Shown piece after piece: positions 53,669-61,518 of a DNA stretch of 64,000 bases (its first letter is position 1; every line of letters begins with the position of its first letter). The DNA comes from Teredinibacter sp. KSP-S5-2 (GTDB taxonomy: Bacteria; Pseudomonadota; Gammaproteobacteria; Pseudomonadales; Cellvibrionaceae), in the NCBI RefSeq assembly GCF_032773895.1, contig NZ_CP120416.1, forward strand, positions 1,424,001 to 1,488,000, read 5' to 3'. Position numbers and translations under genes: made by a program. The notes under the pieces were generated by a model that had not been told where the DNA came from, searched no databases, and saw nothing but the letters and a program-made list of their open reading frames with translations.

Positions 53669-54418
53669 CTAGTTCCTGGGGCCTTCAATAATTCGGGTAA
53701 AGAAAAACTGTTCCCCATTAGGACTTGTTCTGTAGAGTTTCGCAGGGCGATTGCTTCCCCTGCGCATATTTCCAGTTTCTTCTATACATCCAGAATCTAA
53801 CATACGTTTTCTAAATGATTTTTTCTCGATTTCTGTGCCCAGAATAATCTCAAAGGTATTTTGTAAATCTGTTAACGTAAACTCCTCTGGGAGTAGATTT
53901 ACCGGTAATGACGTGTACAGAACCTTCGATTTCAGCCTTTCATGGCATGTGCGTAAGATTTCATTATGATCGAACGCTAATTTGTATTTCTCGATGGCTT
54001 CCTCTACTGGTACCCAGGCAATGTCTTCGGTTGTTTTACTGAGTGATAAGCCAATATCCTCAGATGATATAAGAGCCAAATAGGCAACAGTGACCGACCA
54101 ACCCCTAGGGTCTCGTTTCTTACTGCCAAAAGTACCTATTTGCTCCAAATATGGAGTGTTAACCCCAGTTTTTTCGTTGAGTTTTCTGTGAGCTGTTTCA
54201 TCTAAATTATTGTCTTTTTTAAGATCAATAAAACCACCTGGTAGTGCCCACTTCCCTTTTGCAGGGAAGTTCGCTCGTTTAATTAAAAGAACGCAGAGTT
54301 CATCTTCTCTTAAAGAAAAAATTCCCATATCTACCGTCGTAAGGGGAATATCAAACCGGTGTATATCGTAGTGTTCCAGGAACTCTTTTTCGGATTGGTA
54401 GTTTTCTTCTTTGTTCAT
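53669..54418 (-). CDS. NrtR-like Nudix/winged-helix regulator (second copy)
   Basis: 249 aa. The Nudix-like half shows ALPGGFIDLKKDNNLDETAHRKL with degenerate catalytic residues, and PRGWSVTVAYLAL as in NrtR. The C-terminal winged helix contains KKSFRKRMLDSGCIEETGN. It heads the ADP-ribose operon and is divergent from kptA, with two strong palindromes between. It probably senses ADP-ribose or a relative and controls both directions. Confidence 0.85.
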   Translation of the reverse strand: MNKEENYQSEKEFLEHYDIHRFDIPLTTVDMGIFSLREDELCVLLIKRANFPAKGKWALPGGFIDLKKDNNLDETAHRKLNEKTGVNTPYLEQIGTFGSKKRDPRGWSVTVAYLALISSEDIGLSLSKTTEDIAWVPVEEAIEKYKLAFDHNEILRTCHERLKSKVLYTSLPVNLLPEEFTLTDLQNTFEIILGTEIEKKSFRKRMLDSGCIEETGNMRRGSNRPAKLYRTSPNGEQFFFTRIIEGPRN

Positions 54419-54438
54419 AAATGAAAAAATTCAGTTGA

Positions 54439-54482
54439 CATAGTGTTTGTATGACACTATGTTAGTGACATATAGACACTAA
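54439..54482. promoter_or_regulatory. tandem operators for the second NrtR
   Basis: CATAGTGT-N7-ACACTATG (54439-54461) and TTAGTG-N9-CACTAA (54462-54482) are adjacent palindromes sharing the half-site TAGTG. They lie between the divergent nrtR2 and kptA starts. Confidence 0.65.
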
Positions 54483-54521
54483 GTCAACGTGATAATTGAT
54501 TTGATAGTAGGAAATCACAAG

Positions 54522-55067
54522 ATGGAAGACAAAAAATTGAAAAAAGGAAGCAAATTCCTGAGTTACGTACTAAGACATAAGCCGGATGAAATAGGTTTGG
54601 AATTAGATGCTCAGGGGTGGGCTTTGGTGAGTGATCTTATAGTGCTTACAAAAGACAGAAAGCCTCAGCTAACCCGAAAGTTGATTGAGGAGATCGTTGC
54701 AGGATGTGAGAAGCAACGTTTCACTCTTAATGATTCTGGTAACAAAATCCGTGCAAACCAGGGCCACTCCATCGAGGTGGATCTTGAACTTGCGCCGCAA
54801 GAGCCACCAGAAGTGTTGTATCACGGAACAGCTTCTCGCTATTTGGGAGAAATTCTTTCCAAAGGTTTAGTTAAAAGAAACCGCCACCACGTACACTTAA
54901 CCAAAGATAAAAGTACAGCTTCTAATGTTGGTCAGCGTCACGGTAAGGTGGTGATTTTAAAAGTGGATGCACTGGGAATGTACAACAGTGGTTATAGCTT
55001 CTACGTATCTAAGAATGGTGTGTGGTTAACGGATGAAGTGCCCGTTGAATTTATGGAGGTTATGTAG
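54522..55067 (+). CDS. kptA: RNA 2'-phosphotransferase (Tpt1/KptA)
   Basis: 181 aa, normal length. The start at 54522 (MEDKKLKKGSKFLSYVLRHK) is preferred to an ATG 33 bp upstream. Motifs SYVLRHKPDEIGL, YHGTASRYLGEI, RHHVHLTKD and VPVEFMEVM are those of Tpt1, which transfers an RNA 2'-phosphate to NAD, releasing nicotinamide and ADP-ribose cyclic phosphate. It thus links ligation scars to the NAD and ADP-ribose enzymes nearby. It heads the plus-strand operon. Confidence 0.93.
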   Translation: MEDKKLKKGSKFLSYVLRHKPDEIGLELDAQGWALVSDLIVLTKDRKPQLTRKLIEEIVAGCEKQRFTLNDSGNKIRANQGHSIEVDLELAPQEPPEVLYHGTASRYLGEILSKGLVKRNRHHVHLTKDKSTASNVGQRHGKVVILKVDALGMYNSGYSFYVSKNGVWLTDEVPVEFMEVM

Positions 55068-55068
55068 C

Positions 55069-56088
55069 ATGTTTGGTTTTAAATATATTAAATCGGAACC
55101 CACTACCTACTTGATGCAGTTCTCCCGTGGGAAACTCAAAAGGAAAGGGGCTGGGTTAGCTTTCTGGTACTTTTCACCTTCCGTATCAATGGTTGCTATT
55201 CCAATGGGGTCGGTTGATCAGCCTTTTATGTTTAAGGAGTCAACCAAGGACTTTCAAGAGGTCAACGTGCAGGGGCAGATCGTTTTTCGTATTGTGGAGC
55301 CTGAGAAGCTTGCGTCCATAATGAACTATTCGCTTAAACCAGGTGGAGCTGGTTATGTTTCGGAGGATCCGGAGAAGCTAAAGAATAGGGTGGTGAGCCT
55401 GGTCCAAGTCATTATGCGGTCTCGCTTGGAGCAACTTGAGTTACGAGAAGCTATTTCCGCTTCGAAGGACTTAGTCAGCGGAGTTAAGAGTGCTTTGATG
55501 ACCTCTGATGTTTTAAGTGCTTTAGGTGTGGAAGTCCTGGATTTTGCAATTTTGGCAATTAAACCTAATCCAGAGACTGCACGAGCACTTGAAGCCTCTG
55601 TACGAGAGCAGCTTTTAGAAGAAGCTGATGAAGCTATCTACAAACGTAGAAATGCTTCTATTGATCAGGAACGACTTGTTAAGGAAAACGAGTTAAAGAC
55701 GGAACTTGCTGTTGAACAGAAACAACAGATAATCAAGGAAGAGAAGCTCAAGGCCGAGCGACAGCTGGCTGAACAACGTAGGCAGATGAAAAAGGAAGCG
55801 CTGGAAGCGGAAATCGAGCAGGAAGAAAAACGCAAGGAGTTTGTTGAGCTTTCCACAGAGAACTCAAGGAAACAAGCGGACGCAAAAGCCTATGATATTT
55901 CTGAAACCATGCAGGCGTTAGCTGGGGTAGATGTTCGAGTGTTGGAAGCACTTGTTATGTCTAACCTTAAACCCGAGCAAATGCTGGCTCAAGGAATAAG
56001 AGAGCTTGCAGGGAATTCAGAAAAAATCGGCCAGCTCAATTTCTCTCCAGATCTACTTCAGGCAATGGCAGGAGCTGTGCAACGTTAA
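55069..56088 (+). CDS. SPFH/Band 7 domain protein
   Basis: 339 aa. A Band 7 domain (about residues 15-195; FQEVNVQGQIVFRIVEPEKL) is followed by a long charged coiled coil (about 195-280, rich in Glu, Lys and Gln). There is no N-terminal transmembrane segment, unlike flotillins. The start at 55069 follows GGAGG, one base after the kptA stop. Such proteins form ring scaffolds; here it may organise the following NAD-kinase-like protein. That role is inference. Confidence 0.85.
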   Translation: MFGFKYIKSEPTTYLMQFSRGKLKRKGAGLAFWYFSPSVSMVAIPMGSVDQPFMFKESTKDFQEVNVQGQIVFRIVEPEKLASIMNYSLKPGGAGYVSEDPEKLKNRVVSLVQVIMRSRLEQLELREAISASKDLVSGVKSALMTSDVLSALGVEVLDFAILAIKPNPETARALEASVREQLLEEADEAIYKRRNASIDQERLVKENELKTELAVEQKQQIIKEEKLKAERQLAEQRRQMKKEALEAEIEQEEKRKEFVELSTENSRKQADAKAYDISETMQALAGVDVRVLEALVMSNLKPEQMLAQGIRELAGNSEKIGQLNFSPDLLQAMAGAVQR

Positions 56089-56100
56089 GGGCATGCAGTT

Positions 56101-57018
56101 ATGAAGAAGCTGGAGAGAAAAATCGTCGTTGTGACTCGCAAGACAAGGTTGGCTGAATTGGTGGCACAGTACAACACCAAGGCTCAAGCTAAGTTTGTTA
56201 TTGAGAGTCGCAACGGCGACTTTTCGGATTATGAGGTAGAGCATGAAGTATATTGCAATGCACTCAAACAAGTAGAAAATGTACTGAAAGACTTGGCTCG
56301 GGTGCAGTTTCTGGACAGAGAGTTTCTGCCGAATTACCTATTTGGAGAAGAAGATATTGTCTTAGTTATTGGTCAGGATGGCTTAGTCGCAAATACTTTG
56401 AAGTACCTGAGCCGTCAGCCTGTAGTTGCTATCAATCCGGATATGCATCGGTACGATGGGGTGCTTCTGCCTTTTTCCGTAGATGATGTAAAAGTCATTG
56501 TCACTGAAGTACTCAATAAACGTTATTCTTCTAAAAATATTACTATGGCTCAAGCCAATTTGAATGATGGCCAAAGCCTGTTGGCCGTAAATGACTTGTT
56601 TATTGGTCCAAAACTGCAGATTTCTGCGAGATACCAATTACACATTGATGGAAAATCTGAACATCAAAGTTCCAGTGGTGTATTGGTTTCAACAGGGCTA
56701 GGCTCAACAGGTTGGCTAAAGAGTGTTATTGCTGGGGCTCAAGGAGTCGTCCCTGGTTCATCCTGTGAACATCAACCCATTCCTTGGGATGCGAATTACT
56801 TGTCCTATGCTGTCCGTGAACCGTTTGTTAGCCAGATTACTGGCGCTGAGTGTATTTTTGGAAGAGTTAACCGCGGGGAAAAGCTCACCATTGAATCACA
56901 AATGACAAACCATGGTGTGATTTTTAGTGATGGTATGGTCGACGATTTTATAGAGTTCAATAGTGGAGCCGTAGTTGATATAAAGGTATCGAGTAGGCAA
57001 GGGAATCTAGTGGTATAA
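56101..57018 (+). CDS. NAD kinase-like protein
   Basis: 305 aa. It shows a variant GGDGT motif as IGQDGLVANTLKYL (catalytic Asp kept), NPDMHRYDG, NDLFIGPK where NAD kinases have NE/ND, and LVSTGLGSTGWLKS for TPTGSTAY. The fold is therefore NAD kinase or a close relative, but two hallmark positions differ, so a different nucleotide substrate is possible. It is 12 bp after the SPFH gene. Confidence 0.8.
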   Translation: MKKLERKIVVVTRKTRLAELVAQYNTKAQAKFVIESRNGDFSDYEVEHEVYCNALKQVENVLKDLARVQFLDREFLPNYLFGEEDIVLVIGQDGLVANTLKYLSRQPVVAINPDMHRYDGVLLPFSVDDVKVIVTEVLNKRYSSKNITMAQANLNDGQSLLAVNDLFIGPKLQISARYQLHIDGKSEHQSSSGVLVSTGLGSTGWLKSVIAGAQGVVPGSSCEHQPIPWDANYLSYAVREPFVSQITGAECIFGRVNRGEKLTIESQMTNHGVIFSDGMVDDFIEFNSGAVVDIKVSSRQGNLVV

Positions 57019-57111
57019 ATCAAAGAGCATAAATTAATGGAAGAAATGGCCATCATTCTTATTGGAAGTGAGCACCAATTGGCTACGGATTTTGATCATT
57101 GAGGAACAGTT

Positions 57112-57594
57112 ATGAGAGAAACAGAGGAGTTTTACTTCTTTTGGAAACATCAGTTTGGTCAGTGGACTAAGAGGGATATTGTAGATCCAGAGGGGGTAAA
57201 GTATAACTGTTGTGAACAATACATGATGTATAAAAAGGCTCTTCTATTTGGGGATATGGAGACTGCAAGTAAAATTTTAAGTGAGCCAGAGCCAGCCGTA
57301 CAACAAAAATTGGGACGAGAGGTTAAAAGATTTCAGTCTGGGTTGTGGAACCTGAATAAGATTGGAATTGTATGGTATGGAAACTATTTGAAGTTTTCTC
57401 AGCATGCGGATTTGTCTAGTAGATTAATTGATACAGGTAGCAAGGTGTTAGCCGAAGCATCTCCATACGACCTTGTATGGGGCGTTGGATTTTCGGCTGA
57501 TGATGATTTAATACTTGATGAGAAAAACTGGCGAGGGAAGAATCTTTTGGGGAAGGTACTTATGTCTGTACGTGACGCAATTAAGCTAGCTTGA
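57112..57594 (+). CDS. NADAR (YbiA/DUF1768) family protein, copy 2
   Basis: 160 aa, nearer to the E. coli YbiA size. FYFFWKHQFGQW, YNCCEQYMMYKKALLFGD, GREVKRFQSGLWN, LAEASPYDLVWGVGF and WRGKNLLGKVLM are family motifs. It is last in the kptA operon. The unlike partner at 50.6 kb suggests two different ADP-ribosylated substrates. Confidence 0.9.
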   Translation: MRETEEFYFFWKHQFGQWTKRDIVDPEGVKYNCCEQYMMYKKALLFGDMETASKILSEPEPAVQQKLGREVKRFQSGLWNLNKIGIVWYGNYLKFSQHADLSSRLIDTGSKVLAEASPYDLVWGVGFSADDDLILDEKNWRGKNLLGKVLMSVRDAIKLA

Positions 57595-57645
57595 ACATAA
57601 TACTTTCTCCAACAATGAGTTATTCTCAGAGCTAATATAGGGAAA

Positions 57646-57852
57646 CTACAGTTCTATTGTTAGGTTCACATCAAGTATCCTTTTAACTATCTTATCTGCA
57701 CCAATGCTCGAAGGCGCAATGGGGGATAGCTCTGAGAAGTCCTCTTCAATGGTGCAGATCTCTCTGAGATCAATAACTGAAACCTTTCCTTTAATCGCCT
57801 TTCCTAACATGACTTCATTAAAGAGCTCAAGTGCGGTATTTGCTCCATGCAA
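57646..57852 (-). pseudogene. short protein-like remnant at island edge
   Basis: A 68-aa frame with balanced composition (ANTALELFNEVMLGKAIKG, IGADKIVKRILDVNLTIEL). The frame stays open upstream of its ATG but without a good start site. It may be the 3' end of a decayed gene. I do not recognise it. Apart from this and the repeats listed below, 57595-58282 has no supportable gene. Confidence 0.3.
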
Positions 57853-57953
57853 AGCTCAGGGGAATAGAAAGAGCAGGTTGCTTCTGGTTACGAAGGGTAT
57901 GAGTGCGATAGCTGGTTCAAATCAGGTTCAAACCTGTAGATGGCTAGTTGTTC

Positions 57954-57973
57954 GCGTGACAAATACGTGACAA
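57954..57973 (+). repeat. 20-bp direct repeat, right copy
   Basis: Exact, same-orientation copy of 11826-11845, with the internal GTGACAA pair at 11-bp spacing. Confidence 0.55.
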
Positions 57974-58088
57974 CACTTCTGAGTTGATGTGATCAAACCT
58001 GCATTAAGCTGAATGGGTGCACGAAAGCCAGCTTGTTAAGTTATTGAAATTTAAGGAAAAAATATGTCTGAGTTCGTGCGAAATGCCT

Positions 58089-58106
58089 CTGGCAGTGTTG
58101 AGGTCA
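58089..58106 (+). other. candidate right attachment core (tRNA-Ala fragment)
   Basis: 18 bases identical to positions 11523-11540 of tRNA-Ala, after which similarity to the tRNA 3' half largely stops. Together with the adjacent 20-bp repeat it marks the probable right end of the island. Confidence 0.5.
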
Positions 58107-58282
58107 TCGATTTACTAATTCGCCATGAACAAACTCACTCGCCTAATCCATGAGGCTAGCCTTTTAGGTCGCTACACTAATCCATCTCATACAAACTTCC
58201 GGGTGTTTTACCAGAGTATCGCCAATTCCCGATATAATCCCCACATCAAACCCAATAATCACACAAGAAAGCAGAACAAAGA

Positions 58283-59209
58283 ATGGCCATACAATGGTAC
58301 CCGGGGCACATGCACAAAGCCCAAAAAGAGATAAAAGAGGCATTGCCAAAGGTCGATGTTGTTATTGAGGTGGTGGATGCGCGTATTCCGTATAGTAGTA
58401 CCAACCCTGCTGTGGCAGAAATTATTGCCAAGGAGCATCAGAAGAAGCCGGTTATACGGTTACTTAATAAAAGTGACTTAGCTGACCCGGAAACCACAAG
58501 GTTATGGTGTGAGTATTTTGAAAGCCTGGACGATTCGAAAGCTATACCCGTGACCAGTAAGAAGCCTGAGCAGATAAAAAAGCTTTTGAAGTTATGTCAT
58601 GAGCTGGTTCCAGAACGTAATACGAGCCTGAAACCGATTAACGCCATGATTATGGGCATACCCAATGTGGGAAAATCCACTATCATCAATATTCTTTCTG
58701 GCCGAAAGCTTGCCACTGTGGGGAATGAACCTGCGGTTACCAAGCGCCAACAAAAAATACATTTGGATAGCAACATTGTTTTGCATGACACCCCAGGGTT
58801 TTTGTGGCCGAAAATTCATAATAAAAATAGCAGTTACCGTTTAGCCGTTACGGGTGCGATTAAAGATACGGTTATTGAGTATGACGACATTGCTTATTAT
58901 GCGGCAGAATATTTACTACAAGCTTACCCTGAGAAACTAAAAGAGAATTTTAAATTAGATTCTTTGCCTGATGATGTTACAGAGTTACTGGAAAGCATCG
59001 GTAGAAGAAGAGGGTGTATAACCGGGGGGAAACGAGTTGATATTGATAGGGTGTGCAAAATACTGATTCATGAATTTAGAGATTGCACTATAGGGCCGAT
59101 TAGCTTAGAAACACCAACTATGATTGAGCAAGAGCTAATTGAAGTGGAAGAGGCTATTCGTAAAAAAGCCGAAAAAGATGCTGCTAGGAAAAAGAGGAGA
59201 AAGAAATAA
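58283..59209 (+). CDS. ylqF: YlqF/RbgA-type ribosome-biogenesis GTPase
   Basis: 308 aa circularly permuted GTPase. Order is G4 NKSDL, G5-like VTSKK, G1 GIPNVGKST, G3 DTPG, typical of the family, and the N-terminal WYPGHMHKAQKEI is its signature. The C-terminal tail is strongly basic (RKKAEKDAARKKRRKK). It assists assembly of the large ribosomal subunit. It is probably a normal chromosomal gene just outside the island. Confidence 0.93.
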   Translation: MAIQWYPGHMHKAQKEIKEALPKVDVVIEVVDARIPYSSTNPAVAEIIAKEHQKKPVIRLLNKSDLADPETTRLWCEYFESLDDSKAIPVTSKKPEQIKKLLKLCHELVPERNTSLKPINAMIMGIPNVGKSTIINILSGRKLATVGNEPAVTKRQQKIHLDSNIVLHDTPGFLWPKIHNKNSSYRLAVTGAIKDTVIEYDDIAYYAAEYLLQAYPEKLKENFKLDSLPDDVTELLESIGRRRGCITGGKRVDIDRVCKILIHEFRDCTIGPISLETPTMIEQELIEVEEAIRKKAEKDAARKKRRKK

Positions 59210-59482
59210 GACGAGCTTGTCTGCTATTGATAATTTGGGCAGACTCCATTTCATCGCCGTCTATTTGTAAGTATGCCAGTTCTCTAAAAATCTATCGCAA
59301 CCCACAACATCCTATGTCAGATACAACCCCCCCCCCAGAAAACCAGTTCCATTCAAAAGCGGTAGATTCAAACCAGCCCGGTATTCATGAACGGCTGGAA
59401 TAAACGGTGTTAAAGCATATTAGCACCCCGTATCGGAAGCCTTACCGTGACCACCTTTGAGTGTTTAATGAACTCCCGTTTT

Positions 59483-59533
59483 TCAGCGCAACGCATAAAA
59501 CGAAACCCCATGCTTTTCTAAAAGCTGCCGACT
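59483..59533 (-). pseudogene. remnant of an rtcR C-terminus
   Basis: Read on the minus strand, the codons give SRQLLEKHGVSFYALR and a stop; the intact RtcR ends IRQLLEKYGVSFDELR. Nucleotides also match well over about 45 bp. A TGA in frame two codons upstream ends the similarity. The rest of 59210-59640 contains a C10 tract at 59327-59336 but no gene. Confidence 0.75.
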
Positions 59534-59640
59534 TGCTCAAAAAACCGTCAAGCCGTCATTTTCGGGTGAACTGTAGCATGCCGTTTTGGCTCATCTCCTG
59601 TAAAATGGGCCCCAAATTAGTATGAAACCAGGAATTAGCA

Positions 59641-60357
59641 ATGGGTAGAGCCTTCCAAAACCGAAAAGAATCCATGGCAAAAACCTCGGATCAGAAATCC
59701 AAGGTATACAGTAAATACGGCCGGGAAATATATGTATGCGCCAAATCAGGTGGTACTGACCCTGATAGTAATCTAAGCCTTCGAGCGTTGATTGATCGAG
59801 CAAAAAAAGATCAAGTACCCACCCATGTTATTGAAAAGGCCATAAAGAAAGCGGAAGGTGGTGGAGGAGAGAACTTCGATGCAGCCAGATACGAGGGGTT
59901 TGGCCCAGGTAACTGTATGGTGATTGTAGATTGCCTTACAGACAACCCAAATCGCACCTTCGGTGATCTGCGCACCTGTTTTAACAAGGCAAAGGCCAAA
60001 ATCGGTACACAAGGCAGTGTCAGCCACATGTTTGATCATTGCGCCATTCTCGCGCTTAAAGGGCAGGAAGAAGACGCTGTGCTGGAAGTTTTAATGGAGG
60101 CCGATGTCGACGTTACTGACATTGAAAACGAAGATGATATGGTCACAGTCTTTGCACCACACACAGAATACTTCAAAGCTAAACAAGCCCTTACAGATGC
60201 CTTTGAAGGTGTGGAGCTGGAAGTGGATTCTATTCAGTTCGTGCCACAAGTAACGACCGATATTTCTGGTGATGATGTGGCAATAATGGAGCGCTTTCTA
60301 GATATGCTTAATGATTGCGATGACGTACAGAGGGTTTATCACAACGCCATTTATTAA
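59641..60357 (+). CDS. YebC/YeeN family DNA-binding regulator
   Basis: 238 aa. The N-terminus [15 protein letters not shown] and [18 protein letters not shown] belong to the YeeN branch of the YebC/PmpR family. [19 protein letters not shown] and [12 protein letters not shown] follow. YebC proteins were described as transcription regulators; recent work on homologues indicates action on ribosomes stalled at proline motifs. It is monocistronic with a terminator. Confidence 0.92.
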   Translation: MGRAFQNRKESMAKTSDQKSKVYSKYGREIYVCAKSGGTDPDSNLSLRALIDRAKKDQVPTHVIEKAIKKAEGGGGENFDAARYEGFGPGNCMVIVDCLTDNPNRTFGDLRTCFNKAKAKIGTQGSVSHMFDHCAILALKGQEEDAVLEVLMEADVDVTDIENEDDMVTVFAPHTEYFKAKQALTDAFEGVELEVDSIQFVPQVTTDISGDDVAIMERFLDMLNDCDDVQRVYHNAIY

Positions 60358-60378
60358 TAACTCACTCCACTAAAAATG

Positions 60379-60405
60379 AAGGGAGCATCTCGCTCCTTTC
60401 TTTTT
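60379..60405 (+). terminator. terminator after the YebC-family gene
   Basis: An 8-bp stem AAGGGAGC/GCTCCTTT (60379-60399) is followed by a T-rich tract. Confidence 0.8.
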
Positions 60406-60461
60406 ATATAACTCCTGCTTTTTACATTACTCCCGAGCTTTTTTAAGTTTCGCTCCTGCTG

Positions 60462-60536
60462 TTATCTCCAAGGTAAGCCAATTTGGTAACTGAACCTATA
60501 CATGATGGAGACTAAACTTACCGAAGTTGGAGATAA
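60462..60536. repeat. 75-nt stem-loop / inverted repeat
   Basis: TTATCTCCAA/TTGGAGATAA (10 bp) continues inward to GGTAAG/CTTACC (6 bp) with a 4-nt bulge. No T-run follows, so it is not a simple terminator. It could be a small RNA or a MITE-like insertion. Other parts of 60406-60774 show nothing. Confidence 0.45.
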
Positions 60537-60774
60537 AAAACTGGATTAGTCTCTTGTAAACCCGTTTTTTACTTGGTTGATTTGAATGTGAAGGGATAGT
60601 AAGTCCTCTTTAGTCGTAATTAAAACTTCAGTTTTTAAAGTCTGTGCTTCTACTGAGCTTCGTTTTGGCAATATGGGCTGACAAGCTTAACAACCAAATA
60701 CTTTCTTTGAGAGACGGATAAGAACGAACGTATATTTCTCTGTATATGCTGCTGTGCTTGAAAGGGTGTATGGC

Positions 60775-61518
60775 TTATTCATTATTCATGGATACCATAC
60801 TGGCGAGTTTATCGATATCGGCTAAGAAAATAAGCTTCTTATCCACTTTTATTAAATTAAATTTTTGGAGTCGTGATAGTACACGGCTGACAGTCTCAAT
60901 TGTTATTCCTAAATAATTTCCAATATCCGTCCGAGACATGGGTAAGAAAAATTCCTTTGCCGATAAGCCTCGAGACGAATAACGCCTGGATAAGTTTAAC
61001 AACAAAAATATAACGCGCTCTTGCGCTTGTTGTGTGTTGATTAACGTCATGAGTTGCTGTTCGTGTATGATACTTTTACTGAGTACCTGGAAAAACCATC
61101 GTTGGATATCGGGATTGTCTGAACTGATTTTTTCCAATCGAGAAAACGGAATGATAGATACAGTCGAACGTTCAAGTGCGATGGCGGAGTTACTGTGATG
61201 ATTGGATGCTAATCCGTCCACGCCAACTATTTCTCCTGGAAAGTAGAACCCAGTTACTCGTTCATGGCCTTTGTGTGTATTTTTAACTGTTTTTATCGCA
61301 CCCGTTTTGAGTAAAAAAACTGATTTGAACTCTTTGCTGGCTTGGTAGAGATATTCACCTTTATCAATGGGGCGATGCTGTTCGACTATCTGATCAAATT
61401 TGTCCAGATCTTGTTTGCTCAAGCGGCTTAGAAGCTGCACTGAAGATTGTCCAGCGGGTAGCATCTGTCTTGCTGGACGGGTTTCGTAGTAAAAAGAGCG
61501 TTTAGCGAGCATATCCAT
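60775..61518 (-). CDS. Crp/Fnr family transcription regulator without Fe-S cysteines
   Basis: 247 aa from the ATG at 61518; earlier ATGs add a poorly plausible tail. A cyclic-nucleotide-type sensor domain (GEYLYQASKEFKSVFLLKTGAIKTV) precedes an HTH with ITIETVSRVLSRLQ, where E, S and R match the FNR DNA-contact residues. No cysteine is visible in the region that binds the Fe-S cluster in FNR. It therefore likely recognises FNR-type sites but senses something else. Confidence 0.88.
   Translation of the reverse strand: MDMLAKRSFYYETRPARQMLPAGQSSVQLLSRLSKQDLDKFDQIVEQHRPIDKGEYLYQASKEFKSVFLLKTGAIKTVKNTHKGHERVTGFYFPGEIVGVDGLASNHHSNSAIALERSTVSIIPFSRLEKISSDNPDIQRWFFQVLSKSIIHEQQLMTLINTQQAQERVIFLLLNLSRRYSSRGLSAKEFFLPMSRTDIGNYLGITIETVSRVLSRLQKFNLIKVDKKLIFLADIDKLASMVSMNNE

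Noticed and set aside
57912-57945. GGTTCAAA-containing hairpin resembling a tRNA T arm
   Set aside because: No acceptor, D or anticodon arms can be drawn around it; only a 5-bp hairpin is certain.
11523-58106. Search for integrase, transposase or CRISPR array in the island
   Set aside because: No reading frame with recombinase motifs and no regular repeat-spacer array was seen; mobility is inferred only from the repeats.
59327-59336. C10 homopolymer as a phase-variation tract
   Set aside because: It lies in noncoding DNA with no gene or promoter clearly positioned to be switched.
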